From Serratia sarumanii (GTDB lineage Bacteria > Pseudomonadota > Gammaproteobacteria > Enterobacterales > Enterobacteriaceae), in assembly GCF_029962605.1 (NCBI RefSeq), contig NZ_CP124750.1, positions 4,030,001 through 4,094,000 of the forward strand: a DNA stretch of 64,000 nt, given 5' to 3'. A model generated the notes under the pieces. It did not search any database. It saw nothing but the letters and a program-made list of their open reading frames with translations, and had not been told where the DNA came from. Made by a program: the position numbers and the translations under genes. Positions 52,673 to 62,396 of this stretch are shown here, in pieces. Numbering within the stretch: the first letter of the stretch is position 1; the number at the start of each line of letters is the position of its first letter.

Positions 52673-53020
52673 TTGCGAAAATATGCAGTTATCGCCGCCG
52701 CGTTGATGATGTCTTCCTGCGCCACGCCGGAGAAATGGGAAGCGCAAACGGCAACCCCGACGCCCCTGGAAGCGGCCAGAGCCAGCTGCCGGCAAGCAGC
52801 TGAACAGCGCTATCCCGTCAGCCTGTCTTTGCACGCCAGCTCACCGGCCTTCTCCTCCATGACTATCAACGGCACGGAGATCCCCAACGCCGGTGGCGGC
52901 GCCTTTCCCTCGGACAGCAATGCAATGCGCAGAACAGAACACGTTAATGCCTGCATGAAATTGGAAGGATGGGAAAATAAAAATAAGGTGACGGGGTTAT
53001 TGGCATTTTTATTTAACTAA
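52673..53020 (+). CDS. Small putative lipoprotein (115 aa)
   Basis: A 115-residue protein from a TTG start with GGA upstream. It has a lipoprotein signal (MRKYAVIAAALMMSSCATP, lipidated Cys16), two further cysteines (ASCRQAAE, VNACMKLEGW) and ends in GLLAFLFN. The spacing of conserved-looking Cys and the EHVNACMKLEGW motif recall small entry-type lipoproteins. Function unknown. Monocistronic, between the hairpin and the betT-like gene. Confidence 0.7.
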   Translation: MRKYAVIAAALMMSSCATPEKWEAQTATPTPLEAARASCRQAAEQRYPVSLSLHASSPAFSSMTINGTEIPNAGGGAFPSDSNAMRRTEHVNACMKLEGWENKNKVTGLLAFLFN

Positions 53021-53175
53021 CGGCAACACGGAATAACTCGGAATTACCGCACTCAGGCAGCGGTAATTCCGCCCTATTGACCGACACCGACAGCCTGACT
53101 ATTTTGCTACGATATAACAGGTTACACCTCTCCTCCATTCAGGGCGATAATCAAACAAATGGAATAAATCAATTT

Positions 53176-55173
53176 ATGAGTGAGAAAGACACCCCCCTAA
53201 AAAATCCGCAAAGCCATATCAACAAAGCGGTATTCTTCACCTCTGCAGTCCTCATTTTTCTTCTGGTCGCATTCGCCGCCTTTTTCCCCGACGTCGCTGA
53301 CAAGAACTTCAAACTTCTGCAGCAACAAATCTTCACCAACGCCAGCTGGTTTTATATTTTGGCCGTGGCGCTGATTTTGCTCAGCGTGACGTTTCTGGGG
53401 CTTTCCCGCTACGGCGACATCAAACTCGGCCCCGATCATGCGCAACCCGATTTTCGCTACCACTCATGGTTTGCCATGCTGTTTTCAGCGGGGATGGGCA
53501 TCGGCCTGATGTTCTTCGGCGTGGCAGAACCGGTAATGCACTATCTTTCGCCGCCGGTCGGCACGCCCGAGAGCGTCGAGGCGGCCAAACAGGCCATGCG
53601 CCTGACCTTTTTCCACTGGGGGCTGCACGCCTGGGCGATCTACGCCATCGTGGCGTTGATTCTGGCCTTCTTCAGCTATCGGCATGGCCTGCCGTTGACC
53701 CTGCGCTCTGCGCTTTATCCGATCATCGGCGACCGCATTTATGGCCCTATCGGCCACGCCGTCGATATCTTCGCGGTCATCGGCACCGTATTCGGGGTCG
53801 CGACCTCGCTGGGTTATGGCGTGTTGCAGGTCAACGCCGGGCTTAACCACCTGTTTGGCGTGCCGATCAACGAAACCGTTCAGGTGATATTAATCGTGGT
53901 GATTACCGGGCTGGCCACCATTTCCGTGGTTTCAGGGCTGGAGAAAGGCATACGCTTTCTGTCGGAGCTGAACCTTGGCCTGGCGCTGTTGCTCCTGGCC
54001 TTGGTCTTGCTGTTGGGGCCAACCGTTCTGCTGTTGAAATCCTTTGTGGAAAATACCGGCGGCTATCTGTCCGAGCTGGTCAGCAAGACGTTCAACCTGT
54101 ATGCCTATGAGCCGAAATCCAGCAACTGGTTAGGCGGATGGACGCTGCTCTATTGGGGGTGGTGGCTCTCCTGGTCGCCTTTCGTCGGTATGTTCATCGC
54201 ACGAGTTTCCCGCGGCCGAACCATCCGCGAATTTGTCACGGGCGTGCTGTTCGTCCCGGCCGGCTTCACCCTCATGTGGATGACGGTGTTCGGCAACAGC
54301 GCCATTTACCTCATCATGGAAAAGGGCGCGACAGACCTCGCCGCTACGGTACAACAAGACGTGGCGCTGGCGTTGTTTAACTTCCTGGAGCATTTCCCGT
54401 TCTCCAGCGTGCTTTCGTTTATCGCCATGGCGATGGTTATCGTCTTTTTCGTCACCTCCGCCGATTCCGGCGCCATGGTCGTGGATACGCTGGCTTCGGG
54501 CGGCTCCAGCAACACGCCGGTTTGGCAACGCATTTTCTGGGCGTCGCTGATGGGCATCGTCGCCATCGCCTTGCTGATCGCCGGGGGGCTCAGCGCGCTG
54601 CAAACCGTCACCATCGCCAGCGCATTGCCTTTCTCGGCCATCTTGCTGGTCTCCATCTACGGCTTGCTTAAGGCACTGCGTCGCGATCTGACCAAACGCG
54701 ACAGCCAAAATATGGCCACCATCGCCCCCACCGCCGCCCGCAACCCCATTCCCTGGCAGCGCAGGCTGCGCAATATCGCCTATCTGCCAAAACGCTCGCT
54801 GGTTAAGCGCTTTATGGATGAGGTCATCCAGCCTGCCATGACGCTGGTGCAGGAAGAGCTGAGTAAACAAAACACGCTCAGCAGCATCAACGCCACTGCG
54901 GAAGACCGCATTCGTTTCGAGGTCGATTTGGGCGATGAGCTTAACTTTATCTATGAAGTCAGACTGCGCGGCTACAGTTCGCCGACGTTCGCCCTCGCCG
55001 GGCTGGATAACGATGAACAGCAAGCCGAGCAGCACAAGTATTATCGCGCGGAGATCTACCTGAAAGAAGGCGGCCAGAACTACGATGTCATGGGCTGGAA
55101 TCAGGAGCAGTTGATCAACGATATTCTTGACCAGTACGAGAAACACCTGCATTTCTTGCATCTGGTTCGCTGA
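53176..55173 (+). CDS. betT: BCCT-family choline transporter, BetT type
   Basis: A 665-residue transporter with 12 helices (MLFSAGMGIGLMFFGVAEPV, then GWTLLYWGWWLSWSPFVGMF) and a long cytoplasmic C-terminal domain (residues 510-665) like E. coli BetT (677 aa), where it tunes activity to osmolarity. It imports choline by proton symport. It is not next to betI (10 kb away), and no bet dehydrogenase genes are in the window. I start at the ATG at 53176; the frame opens at 53077 without a membrane-protein-like start. A strong terminator follows. Confidence 0.82.
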   Translation: MSEKDTPLKNPQSHINKAVFFTSAVLIFLLVAFAAFFPDVADKNFKLLQQQIFTNASWFYILAVALILLSVTFLGLSRYGDIKLGPDHAQPDFRYHSWFAMLFSAGMGIGLMFFGVAEPVMHYLSPPVGTPESVEAAKQAMRLTFFHWGLHAWAIYAIVALILAFFSYRHGLPLTLRSALYPIIGDRIYGPIGHAVDIFAVIGTVFGVATSLGYGVLQVNAGLNHLFGVPINETVQVILIVVITGLATISVVSGLEKGIRFLSELNLGLALLLLALVLLLGPTVLLLKSFVENTGGYLSELVSKTFNLYAYEPKSSNWLGGWTLLYWGWWLSWSPFVGMFIARVSRGRTIREFVTGVLFVPAGFTLMWMTVFGNSAIYLIMEKGATDLAATVQQDVALALFNFLEHFPFSSVLSFIAMAMVIVFFVTSADSGAMVVDTLASGGSSNTPVWQRIFWASLMGIVAIALLIAGGLSALQTVTIASALPFSAILLVSIYGLLKALRRDLTKRDSQNMATIAPTAARNPIPWQRRLRNIAYLPKRSLVKRFMDEVIQPAMTLVQEELSKQNTLSSINATAEDRIRFEVDLGDELNFIYEVRLRGYSSPTFALAGLDNDEQQAEQHKYYRAEIYLKEGGQNYDVMGWNQEQLINDILDQYEKHLHFLHLVR

Positions 55174-55181
55174 ATGCCGAC

Positions 55182-55209
55182 ATGCCGTCCCCAGGGGCGG
55201 CATTTTTTT
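55182..55209 (+). terminator. Rho-independent terminator after betT
   Basis: A GC-rich stem (ATGCCG-T-CCCC pairing with GGGG-CGGCAT) with a minimal loop, followed by a run of seven T. It lies 9 bp after the stop codon. Confidence 0.8.
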
Positions 55210-55339
55210 GCCCCGCTTTCTTCACCACAGTGCTGATGATGCGGTTGGAATGGCGGACAAACAGAAACAGCGCTTTATGAGCAAAGGATTGGTTCGGGAT
55301 AACGTTTCGAAGAATCAGGATGTTTTCAAGAGGGAGTGC

Positions 55340-55413
55340 TGGAGCGGGTGAAGGGAATCGAACCCTCGTATGCAGCTTGGGAAGCTGCCGTTCTACCATT
55401 GAACTACACCCGC
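55340..55413 (-). tRNA. glyU: tRNA-Gly, anticodon CCC
   Basis: A 74-nt cloverleaf on the minus strand: acceptor GCGGGTG/CACCCGC, D-arm GTTCAATGGTAGAAC, anticodon stem GCAGC/GCTGC with loop TTCCCAA (anticodon CCC), T-arm GAGGGTTCGATTCCCTT, encoded CCA end. It is nearly identical to E. coli glyU. Located between betT and lysS; tRNA-Gly genes are frequent integration targets, but no integrase lies beside it here. Confidence 0.95.
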
Positions 55414-55510
55414 ATCGGTGTGCGACAGGCATTATAACCGGTTATCGGCGGCGGGCAAGCGGAGATGGCGCGTAACTGTCGATGTTTTAAGCGGTTAAGT
55501 CCGGTGGGCG

Positions 55511-55540
55511 AAAAAAACCGGCGCAGTTGCCTGCACCGGT
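55511..55540 (-). terminator. Rho-independent terminator of lysS
   Basis: On the minus strand ACCGGTGCAG, loop GCAA, CTGCGCCGGT (one mismatch), then seven T. It lies 19 bp after the lysS stop and ends the prfB-lysS transcript. Confidence 0.8.
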
Positions 55541-55559
55541 GGTTTCACGCTAAACGGAA

Positions 55560-57077
55560 TTATTTCTGCGGGCGCATCGCCGGGAACAGAATCACGTCGC
55601 GGATGGTGTGGCTGTTGGTGAACAGCATCACCATGCGGTCGATACCGATGCCCAGACCGGCGGTCGGCGGCAGGCCGTGCTCCAGCGCGGTGACGTAGTC
55701 TTCGTCGTAGAACATCGCTTCGTCGTCGCCGGCGTCTTTGGCGTTCACCTGATCGGCGAAGCGCTGCGCCTGGTCTTCGGCGTCGTTCAGCTCGGAGAAG
55801 CCGTTGCCGATTTCACGGCCGCCGATGAAGAACTCGAAGCGGTCGGTGATTTCCGGGTTAACGTCGTTGCGGCGCGCCAGCGGCGATACTTCAGCCGGGT
55901 ACTCGGTGATGAAGGTCGGCTGAATCAGATGGCTTTCCGCCACTTCTTCGAAGATCTCGGTCACGACGCGGCCCAGACCCCAGCTCTTCTCAACCTTGAT
56001 GCCGATGGATTCGGCGATGGCCACCGCTTTACCCATGTCGGCCAGGTCAGCCAGATCGGTTTCCGGGCGGTATTTCTTGATCGCCTCGGTCATGGTCAGC
56101 TTCTCGAACGGCTTGCCGAAGTCGAACACTTCGTCGCCGTACTGCACCTGAGAGGTGCCCAGCACTTTCTCGGTCAGGGTGCGGAACAGCGTCTCGGTCA
56201 GCTCGATCAGGTCTTTGTAATCCGCGTAAGCCATGTAGAGTTCCATCATGGTGAACTCTGGGTTGTGACGCGGAGAAACGCCTTCGTTACGGAAGTTACG
56301 GTTGATTTCGAACACGCGCTCAAAGCCACCAACTACCAGACGCTTCAGATACAGTTCCGGCGCGATGCGCAGGTACATATCGATATCCAGCGCGTTGTGG
56401 TGCGTGATGAACGGACGCGCGGACGCACCGCCCGGGATCACCTGCATCATCGGGGTTTCGACTTCCATGAAGCCGCGTTCCACCATGAAGTTGCGGATAG
56501 CCGACATCACCTGCGAACGCACCTTGAAGGTGTTGCGCGATTCTTCGTTGGCGATCAGGTCCAGGTAACGCTGGCGGTAACGGGTTTCCTGATCCGCCAG
56601 GCCGTGGAATTTGTCCGGCAGCGGGCGCAGCGCTTTGGTCAGCAGACGCAGCTCGGTGCAGTGGATCGACAGTTCGCCGGTCTTGGTTTTGAACAGCTTG
56701 CCGCGTGCGCCGAGAATATCGCCCAGGTCCCACTTCTTGAACTGGTCGTTGTACACGCCTTCAGCCAGATCGTCGCGCGCGACGTACAGCTGAATGCGGC
56801 CGCCCACGTCCTGCAGCGTGACGAAGGATGCCTTGCCCATAATACGGCGGGTCATCATGCGGCCGGCGACGGTCACTTCTACGCCCAGCGCTTCCAGCTC
56901 TTCGTTGTCTTTATCGCCGTACGCGGCATGCAGTTTGTCGGAGGTGGAGTCACGACGGAAGTCGTTCGGGAACGCAATGCCGTTCTCGCGCAGGCCGGCC
57001 AGTTTCTCGCGGCGGGACTGCAGTTCGTTATTGAGATCCAGCGCCTGATCGGCGCCCTGTACTTGTTGTTCAGACAT
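55560..57077 (-). CDS. lysS: Lysyl-tRNA synthetase
   Basis: A 505-residue class IIb enzyme that charges tRNA-Lys in the cytoplasm. The N-terminal OB-fold anticodon-binding domain (residues 60-150) precedes the catalytic core with motif 2 ([20 protein letters not shown]) and motif 3 ([12 protein letters not shown]). Length equals the E. coli enzyme. It follows prfB by 9 bp, as in E. coli, and GAGGAAT precedes the ATG. Confidence 0.97.
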   Translation of the reverse strand: MSEQQVQGADQALDLNNELQSRREKLAGLRENGIAFPNDFRRDSTSDKLHAAYGDKDNEELEALGVEVTVAGRMMTRRIMGKASFVTLQDVGGRIQLYVARDDLAEGVYNDQFKKWDLGDILGARGKLFKTKTGELSIHCTELRLLTKALRPLPDKFHGLADQETRYRQRYLDLIANEESRNTFKVRSQVMSAIRNFMVERGFMEVETPMMQVIPGGASARPFITHHNALDIDMYLRIAPELYLKRLVVGGFERVFEINRNFRNEGVSPRHNPEFTMMELYMAYADYKDLIELTETLFRTLTEKVLGTSQVQYGDEVFDFGKPFEKLTMTEAIKKYRPETDLADLADMGKAVAIAESIGIKVEKSWGLGRVVTEIFEEVAESHLIQPTFITEYPAEVSPLARRNDVNPEITDRFEFFIGGREIGNGFSELNDAEDQAQRFADQVNAKDAGDDEAMFYDEDYVTALEHGLPPTAGLGIGIDRMVMLFTNSHTIRDVILFPAMRPQK

Positions 57078-57086
57078 TTCTATTCC

Positions 57087-58185
57087 TCATAACCCGGCTT
57101 TCAAACTTGCCTCAATGAATTTATCCAGGTCGCCATCCAGTACGGCCTGCGTGTTACGCGTTTCGACGTTGGTGCGCAAATCCTTGATGCGGGAGTCATC
57201 CAGCACGTAAGAACGGATTTGGCTGCCCCAGCCGATGTCGGACTTGTTGTCTTCCATCGTCTGCTTATCAGCATTTTTCTTTTGCATCTCAAACTCGTAC
57301 AGCTTGGCTCGCAGCTGTTTAAACGCTTGATCCTTGTTCTTATGCTGAGAACGATCGTTCTGGCACTGCACCACGATGTTGGTTGGCAGGTGAGTAATAC
57401 GTACGGCGGATTCGGTTTTGTTGACGTGCTGACCGCCCGCACCGGAGGCGCGGTACACGTCGATACGCAGATCCGCCGGGTTGATTTCGATATCGATATC
57501 GTCGTCGACTTCCGGGTAGATGAACACCGAGCTGAACGAGGTGTGGCGACGGCCGCCGGAGTCGAACGGGCTCTTGCGCACCAGGCGGTGAACGCCGGTT
57601 TCAGTGCGCAACCAGCCGAACGCGTAATCGCCGATGATCTTGATGGTGGCAGATTTCAGGCCCGCGACGTCGCCGTCGGACTCTTCGATCACTTCGGTCT
57701 TGAAGCCCTTGGCTTCGGCCCAGCGCAGGTACATGCGCAGCAGCATGCTGGCCCAGTCCTGCGCTTCGGTGCCGCCGGAGCCGGCCTGGATATCCAGATA
57801 GCAGTCGGCGCTGTCGTATTCGCCGGAGAACATGCGGCGGAATTCCAACTGATCCAGCTTGCTCATCAGCTGATCCAGCTCGGCGACCGCTTCGTTGAAG
57901 GTCTCTTCATCGTCGGCTTCCACCGCCAGTTCCAGCAGCCCGCCGACGTCTTCGCCGCCCTGCTCCAGCTGATCGATGGTTTCAACGATGGCTTCCAGCG
58001 CGGCGCGCTCTTTGCCGAGCGCCTGTGCGCGCTCCGGCTCGTTCCACACGTCCGGCTGTTCCAGCTCGGCGTTGACTTCTTCTAGGCGTTCCTTCTTGGC
58101 ATCATAGTCAAAGATACCCCCTAAGAACCGCAGTCCGCTCGGACAGGTCCTGAATTCGGTTTTTTACCGGGTTAATTTCAAACAT
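57087..58185 (-). CDS. prfB: Peptide chain release factor 2 with programmed +1 frameshift
   Basis: A 365-residue RF2, which ends translation at UAA and UGA. It is made from two frames: codons 1-25 (58185-58111), then UGA at 58110-58108 read through by +1 shifting on CTT-TGA-C, with the Shine-Dalgarno-like AGGGGG just upstream (near 58117-58122). Frame two continues from GAC to the stop at 57087. Seen in the protein are the stop-codon-reading tripeptide SPF (RKSPFDSGG) and the catalytic GGQ ([12 protein letters not shown]). Low RF2 raises frameshifting, an autoregulatory loop. Confidence 0.97.
58108..58122 (-). promoter_or_regulatory. prfB recoding site
   Basis: The minus strand reads TAGGGGGTATCTTTGAC: internal Shine-Dalgarno element, slippery CTT, in-frame UGA and following C. 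This is the classic RF2 frameshift signal. Confidence 0.95.
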
Positions 58186-58351
58186 GGTTTCGTTCTTTTA
58201 CGTTGATGTCGTCGATGGCGGAATGCCATTGGAACCGCTAATTCTAACGGATCCGGGCGGCAGTTTATAGCGAGTTGGTCAGTTTTTGTGGCGATCGGAA
58301 AGGATGCAGGGGATTGGAGAGCCCAATCCCCGAATTGTGTTCAATTTCGCC

Positions 58352-60085
58352 TCAGCGCGGCCAAAGATGCTGGATCAGCAGCTGCACGTTACGATTGCCG
58401 CGGAACTCGTTGACGTCGAGCTTGTAGGCCAGTTCGACCTCGCGCACGCTGCTGTCCGGCCACAGCGTGGTGTCCACGTTGAATGCGATGCCGTCGAGCA
58501 GCGGGCCGCCGCCGAGCGGCTCCACCATCAGCTTCAGGTGTTTCTCGCCCACCAGCCGCTGCTGCAGGATGCGGAACTTACCGTCGAAGGTCGGTTCCGG
58601 GAACGCCTGGCCCCACGGGCCGCCCTCGCGCAGCAGCTCCGCCGTCGTCAGCGACAGCTCCTGCATCGCCAGCTCGCCGTCAGACCAGATAACCCCTTCC
58701 AGCATCGCCGGATCGAGCCATTCCCCCACCAGCTCGCCGAAGCGCTGGCGGAACTCGTCGAACCTGGCCTCTTCCAGCGACAGCCCGGCCGCCATCGCGT
58801 GGCCGCCGAACTTCATCATCAGCCCGGGGTTCAGCATATCCAGCCGCTCCAGCGCGTCGCGCATGTGCAGGCCAGGCACCGAACGGCCGGAGCCTTTCAG
58901 GATGCCGTCGCCCGCAGGCGCGAACGCGATCACCGGGCGGTGGAAACGCTCTTTGATACGTGAGGCGAGGATACCCACCACGCCCTGGTGCCATTCCGGG
59001 TGATACATCGCCAGCCCGTAAGGCAGCTCGGTACTGGTGCGCTCCAACTGGTCGCACAGCTGCAGGGCTTCCACCTGCATGCCCTGCTCTATCTCGCGTC
59101 GCGTCTGGTTCAGCGCGTCGAGATCGTTGGCCAGCATACGCGCCTGCGCGATGTCATCGCTCAGCAGCAGCGCCACGCCGATCGACATGTCGTCCAGCCT
59201 GCCGGCGGCGTTAAGACGCGGGCCGAGAGCGAAACCGAGATCGTTGGCCGCCAGCTGGCGGGCATCGCGGTTGGCCACCTCAAGCAGCGCGCGGATGCCC
59301 GGACGGCATTTGCCGGCACGGATGCGGTTTAACCCCTGATACACCAGAATGCGGTTGTTGGCGTCCAGCGGCACCACGTCGGCCACGGTGCCGAGCGCCA
59401 CCAGATCCAACAGTTCCGCCAGATTGGGCATCGCCAGCGCGCGCTGTTCGAACCAGCCGCTGTCCCGCAGCCGGGCGCGCAGCGCCAGCATCAGGTAGAA
59501 CGCGACGCCCACCCCGGCCAGCGATTTGGACGGGAAGGCGCAGCCGCGCAGGTTGGGATTGACGATCGCTTCGGCCGCCGGCAGGGTCTCGCCCGGCAGG
59601 TGGTGATCGGTCACCAGCACCTGCATGCCCTTGGCGTGCGCCACGTCGACGCCGGCGTGGGAGGAGATGCCGTTATCGACGGTGACGATCAGCTCCGCAC
59701 CGCGCGCCGCCGCCTGCTCCACCACTTCGGGGCTCAGGCCGTAGCCGTCTTCAAAGCGGTTCGGCACCAGGTAGTCGACGCTGGCGCCGCCCATGCTGCG
59801 CAGCGCCAGCACCGTCAGTGCGGTGCTGGTGGCGCCGTCGGCGTCGAAATCGCCCACCACCATGATGCGGCGGCCGTCGGCCAGCGCCTGTTGCAGCAGG
59901 CTGACGGCGGCGTCGATGCCGTCCAGCTGTTGCCAGGGCAGCATGCCCTTGACGCCGCGTTCCAGCTCCTGCTCAGCCTGCACGCCGCGCAGGGCGTAAA
60001 GCCGGCGCAGCAGCGGCGGCAAACTGGCGGGCAGATGCGTGTCGTCCGCCGCCGGGCGGCGACGTAGTTGCGTTTTGATACTCAC
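58352..60085 (-). CDS. recJ: Single-stranded-DNA exonuclease RecJ
   Basis: A 577-residue 5'-3' exonuclease for recombination and mismatch or base-excision repair. DHH-family motifs are VVGDFDADGATST (I), TVDNGISSHAG (II), VTDHHLPGE (III) and, in DHHA1, FGGHAMAAGLSLEEA. Length matches E. coli RecJ (577). It lies 6 bp after dsbC in the core order xerD-dsbC-recJ-prfB-lysS. Confidence 0.96.
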   Translation of the reverse strand: MSIKTQLRRRPAADDTHLPASLPPLLRRLYALRGVQAEQELERGVKGMLPWQQLDGIDAAVSLLQQALADGRRIMVVGDFDADGATSTALTVLALRSMGGASVDYLVPNRFEDGYGLSPEVVEQAAARGAELIVTVDNGISSHAGVDVAHAKGMQVLVTDHHLPGETLPAAEAIVNPNLRGCAFPSKSLAGVGVAFYLMLALRARLRDSGWFEQRALAMPNLAELLDLVALGTVADVVPLDANNRILVYQGLNRIRAGKCRPGIRALLEVANRDARQLAANDLGFALGPRLNAAGRLDDMSIGVALLLSDDIAQARMLANDLDALNQTRREIEQGMQVEALQLCDQLERTSTELPYGLAMYHPEWHQGVVGILASRIKERFHRPVIAFAPAGDGILKGSGRSVPGLHMRDALERLDMLNPGLMMKFGGHAMAAGLSLEEARFDEFRQRFGELVGEWLDPAMLEGVIWSDGELAMQELSLTTAELLREGGPWGQAFPEPTFDGKFRILQQRLVGEKHLKLMVEPLGGGPLLDGIAFNVDTTLWPDSSVREVELAYKLDVNEFRGNRNVQLLIQHLWPR

Positions 60086-60091
60086 CGGCGA

Positions 60092-60808
60092 TTAACCACC
60101 GGCTTTGGTGGCGGCCTGGTGCGCATCCAGCATGGCGGCCATCTCTTTCGGCCCCTGATAGCCCGGGATCATCATGCCGTTTTCCAGGATGATCGCCGGC
60201 GTGCCCTGAATGCCGAACTGCACGCCCAGCTCGTAATGCTTGCTGATGTCGGTTTTGCAGGTCGCCGGGGAGATGGCGTCGCCCTTCATGGCGGCGTCGA
60301 ACGCCTTGGCCTTGTCTGCGGTGCACCAGATCGACTGCATGTCTTTCTCAGCCTGAGAGGCCAGCCCCTGGCGCGGGAACGCCAGGTAGCGCACGGTGAT
60401 GCCCAGATCGTTGTACTCTTTCATCTGCTGGTGCAGCTTGTGGCAGTAACCGCAGGTGATGTCGGTGAACACGGTGATCACGTGTTTCTCTTTCGGCGCC
60501 TTGTAGACGATCATCTGATCTTTCAGCGCGTCCATCTTGCTGCCCAGCAGTTGGTTGGTCACGTTGACCGGCTCTTTGCCGCTGACGTCGAACAGCGGGC
60601 CCTGCAGGATATGCTTGCCGTCTTCGGAGGCGTACAGCACGCCGCTGTCGGTCAGCACGGTTTTCAGTCCATTGACCGGTGAAGGCTGCACGTCCGCCTG
60701 CTGGATGCCCAGGCTGGCGAGCGCTTTTTTGATCGCCGCGTCATCGGCATGGGCGGCGCTGGTCACCGAAGCCACCAGCAGTGAGAGCAGCATTAAACCT
60801 TTTTTCAT
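60092..60808 (-). CDS. dsbC: Periplasmic disulfide isomerase DsbC
   Basis: A 238-residue protein with a signal peptide (MKKGLMLLSLLVASVTSAAHA), an N-terminal dimerisation domain and a thioredoxin domain with active site CGYC (TDITCGYCHKLH). It corrects wrong disulfides in the periplasm and is kept reduced by DsbD. Start at the ATG at 60808 after AAAGGAT; the frame continues upstream into xerD. The peptide-export operon has its own DsbA-like protein, separate from this general factor. Confidence 0.95.
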   Translation of the reverse strand: MKKGLMLLSLLVASVTSAAHADDAAIKKALASLGIQQADVQPSPVNGLKTVLTDSGVLYASEDGKHILQGPLFDVSGKEPVNVTNQLLGSKMDALKDQMIVYKAPKEKHVITVFTDITCGYCHKLHQQMKEYNDLGITVRYLAFPRQGLASQAEKDMQSIWCTADKAKAFDAAMKGDAISPATCKTDISKHYELGVQFGIQGTPAIILENGMMIPGYQGPKEMAAMLDAHQAATKAGG

Positions 60809-60834
60809 TGTTCCAATCCTTTCGAACCCGCCGC

Positions 60835-61734
60835 TCAGGCGCGCGGGTGATGCTGTTGATGTAGCTGTTTCAGTCGTTCGGTCGCTACATGAGTATAAAT
60901 TTGCGTGGTCGAGAGATCGCTGTGCCCTAACAACATCTGTACGACACGGAGATCGGCCCCATGGTTCAGCAAATGGGTGGCGAACGCGTGCCGCAACACG
61001 TGCGGCGACAGACGCTCGCTGTCGATGCCCGCAAGGATGGCATAGTGTTTGATGCGATGCCAGAACGTCTGTCGGGTCATTTGCTGGCAACGGGTGCTGG
61101 GGAACAGCACATCCAGCGTCTGGCCGTTGACCAGCCACGGGCGGCCGTGCTCCAGATAATTTTCAATCCAGTAGACCGCCTCTTCGCCCAGCGGCACCAG
61201 CCGCTCCTTGTTGCCCTTGCCGATCACCCGCACCACGCCCTGCCGCAGGCTGACGTCGCTGATGCTCAGCCCCACAAGTTCGGAAACCCGCAGCCCGGTG
61301 GCGTACAACACTTCGAGCATCGCCTTGTCGCGCAGCTCCAGCGGCTGATCGACGCAGGGCGCCTGCAGCAGCGCATCGACCTGCGCCTCGCTCAGATCCT
61401 TCGGCAAACGCTGCGGCAGCTTGGGAGACGCCAGCTGCGCGGTGGGATCGTCGGCGCGCAGCTTTTCGCGGTACAGGTACTGAAACAGGCGGCGCATGGC
61501 GCTCAGCAAACGCGCGGAGCTGGTGGCCTTGTAGCCGCCGTCCACCCGCTCGGCGAGAAAAGCCTGCAGATCCAACGCCTGCGCCTGCAGCAAGGCGGTG
61601 TTTTGCTGGCCAAGCCAGGTGCCCAGCGCCTGCAAATCCAGCCGGTAGGAGGCCAGCGTATTTTCCGCCAGATTGCGCTCAAGCCACAGCGCATCCAGGA
61701 ATTGTTCAATCAGCGCATGGTCTTGCTGTTGCAC
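60835..61734 (-). CDS. xerD: Site-specific tyrosine recombinase XerD
   Basis: A 299-residue recombinase acting with XerC at dif to resolve chromosome dimers. Catalytic residues lie in YATGLRVSEL, SPHVLRHAFATH, LLGHSDLSTTQ and IYTHV. I chose the GTG at 61734 because GAGAGG lies 5 bp upstream and the length then fits E. coli XerD (298); ATGs at 61755 and 61770 give longer proteins. Confidence 0.93.
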   Translation of the reverse strand: MQQQDHALIEQFLDALWLERNLAENTLASYRLDLQALGTWLGQQNTALLQAQALDLQAFLAERVDGGYKATSSARLLSAMRRLFQYLYREKLRADDPTAQLASPKLPQRLPKDLSEAQVDALLQAPCVDQPLELRDKAMLEVLYATGLRVSELVGLSISDVSLRQGVVRVIGKGNKERLVPLGEEAVYWIENYLEHGRPWLVNGQTLDVLFPSTRCQQMTRQTFWHRIKHYAILAGIDSERLSPHVLRHAFATHLLNHGADLRVVQMLLGHSDLSTTQIYTHVATERLKQLHQQHHPRA

Positions 61735-61840
61735 GCGGTCCTCTCTTTGTTGCATTTCCACCCGCGCCATTATGCCTTAAGCCGACGCAAATCAGGTATA
61801 CTCGCTGCAATTCTCTAAACGGCAACGTAACGGTTTACAC

Positions 61841-62359
61841 ATGAAGATTGGTCTGTTTTACGGCTCCAGCACCTGCTACACCGAGATGGCGGCAGAAAAA
61901 ATCCGTGAGATTCTGGGTGAAGACCTGGTCGACCTGCACAACCTGAAAGACGTCTCTCCCAAGCTGATGGAGGACTATTCCATACTGATCCTCGGCATCC
62001 CGACCTGGGATTTCGGCGAACTGCAGGAAGACTGGGAAGCGATCTGGCCGCAGCTGCCGGCGCTGGATCTGAAAGGCAAAATCGTCGCCATGTACGGCAT
62101 GGGCGATCAGCTCGGGTACGGTGAGTGGTTCCTTGACGCGCTGGGCATGCTGCACGATCACATCGCGCCGCTGGGCGTGCAGTTCATCGGCTTCTGGCCA
62201 ACCGAGGGCTTCGAGTTCACCAGCCCCAAACCGCTGAGCGCCGACGGCAAACACTTCGTCGGCCTGGCGCTCGATGAGGTCAATCAATACGATCTGAGCG
62301 AAGAGCGCCTGCAGCAATGGTGCGAACAGATCCTGCTGGAAATGGAGCCGCTGCTGTAG
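61841..62359 (+). CDS. fldB: Flavodoxin 2
   Basis: A 172-residue long-chain flavodoxin that carries single electrons on FMN. The phosphate loop [11 protein letters not shown] is at residues 8-18, and the isoalloxazine loops are [14 protein letters not shown] and [12 protein letters not shown]. Divergent from xerD, as in E. coli, where fldB responds to oxidative stress through SoxRS. Confidence 0.93.
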   Translation: MKIGLFYGSSTCYTEMAAEKIREILGEDLVDLHNLKDVSPKLMEDYSILILGIPTWDFGELQEDWEAIWPQLPALDLKGKIVAMYGMGDQLGYGEWFLDALGMLHDHIAPLGVQFIGFWPTEGFEFTSPKPLSADGKHFVGLALDEVNQYDLSEERLQQWCEQILLEMEPLL

Positions 62360-62364
62360 CCGCT

Positions 62365-62387
62365 ATCGGGCGCTCAACGCGCCCGAT
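62365..62387. terminator. Hairpin between convergent fldB and creD
   Basis: A 9-bp stem (ATCGGGCGC/GCGCCCGAT) with a 5-nt loop lies between the stops at 62359 and 62397, followed by TTT on the plus strand. Confidence 0.6.
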
Positions 62388-62396
62388 TTCCCCCGC

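Noticed and set aside
55340..55413. tRNA-Gly as an attachment site for a genomic island
   Set aside because: No integrase gene or duplicated tRNA 3' end was seen nearby; both flanks look like ordinary chromosome.
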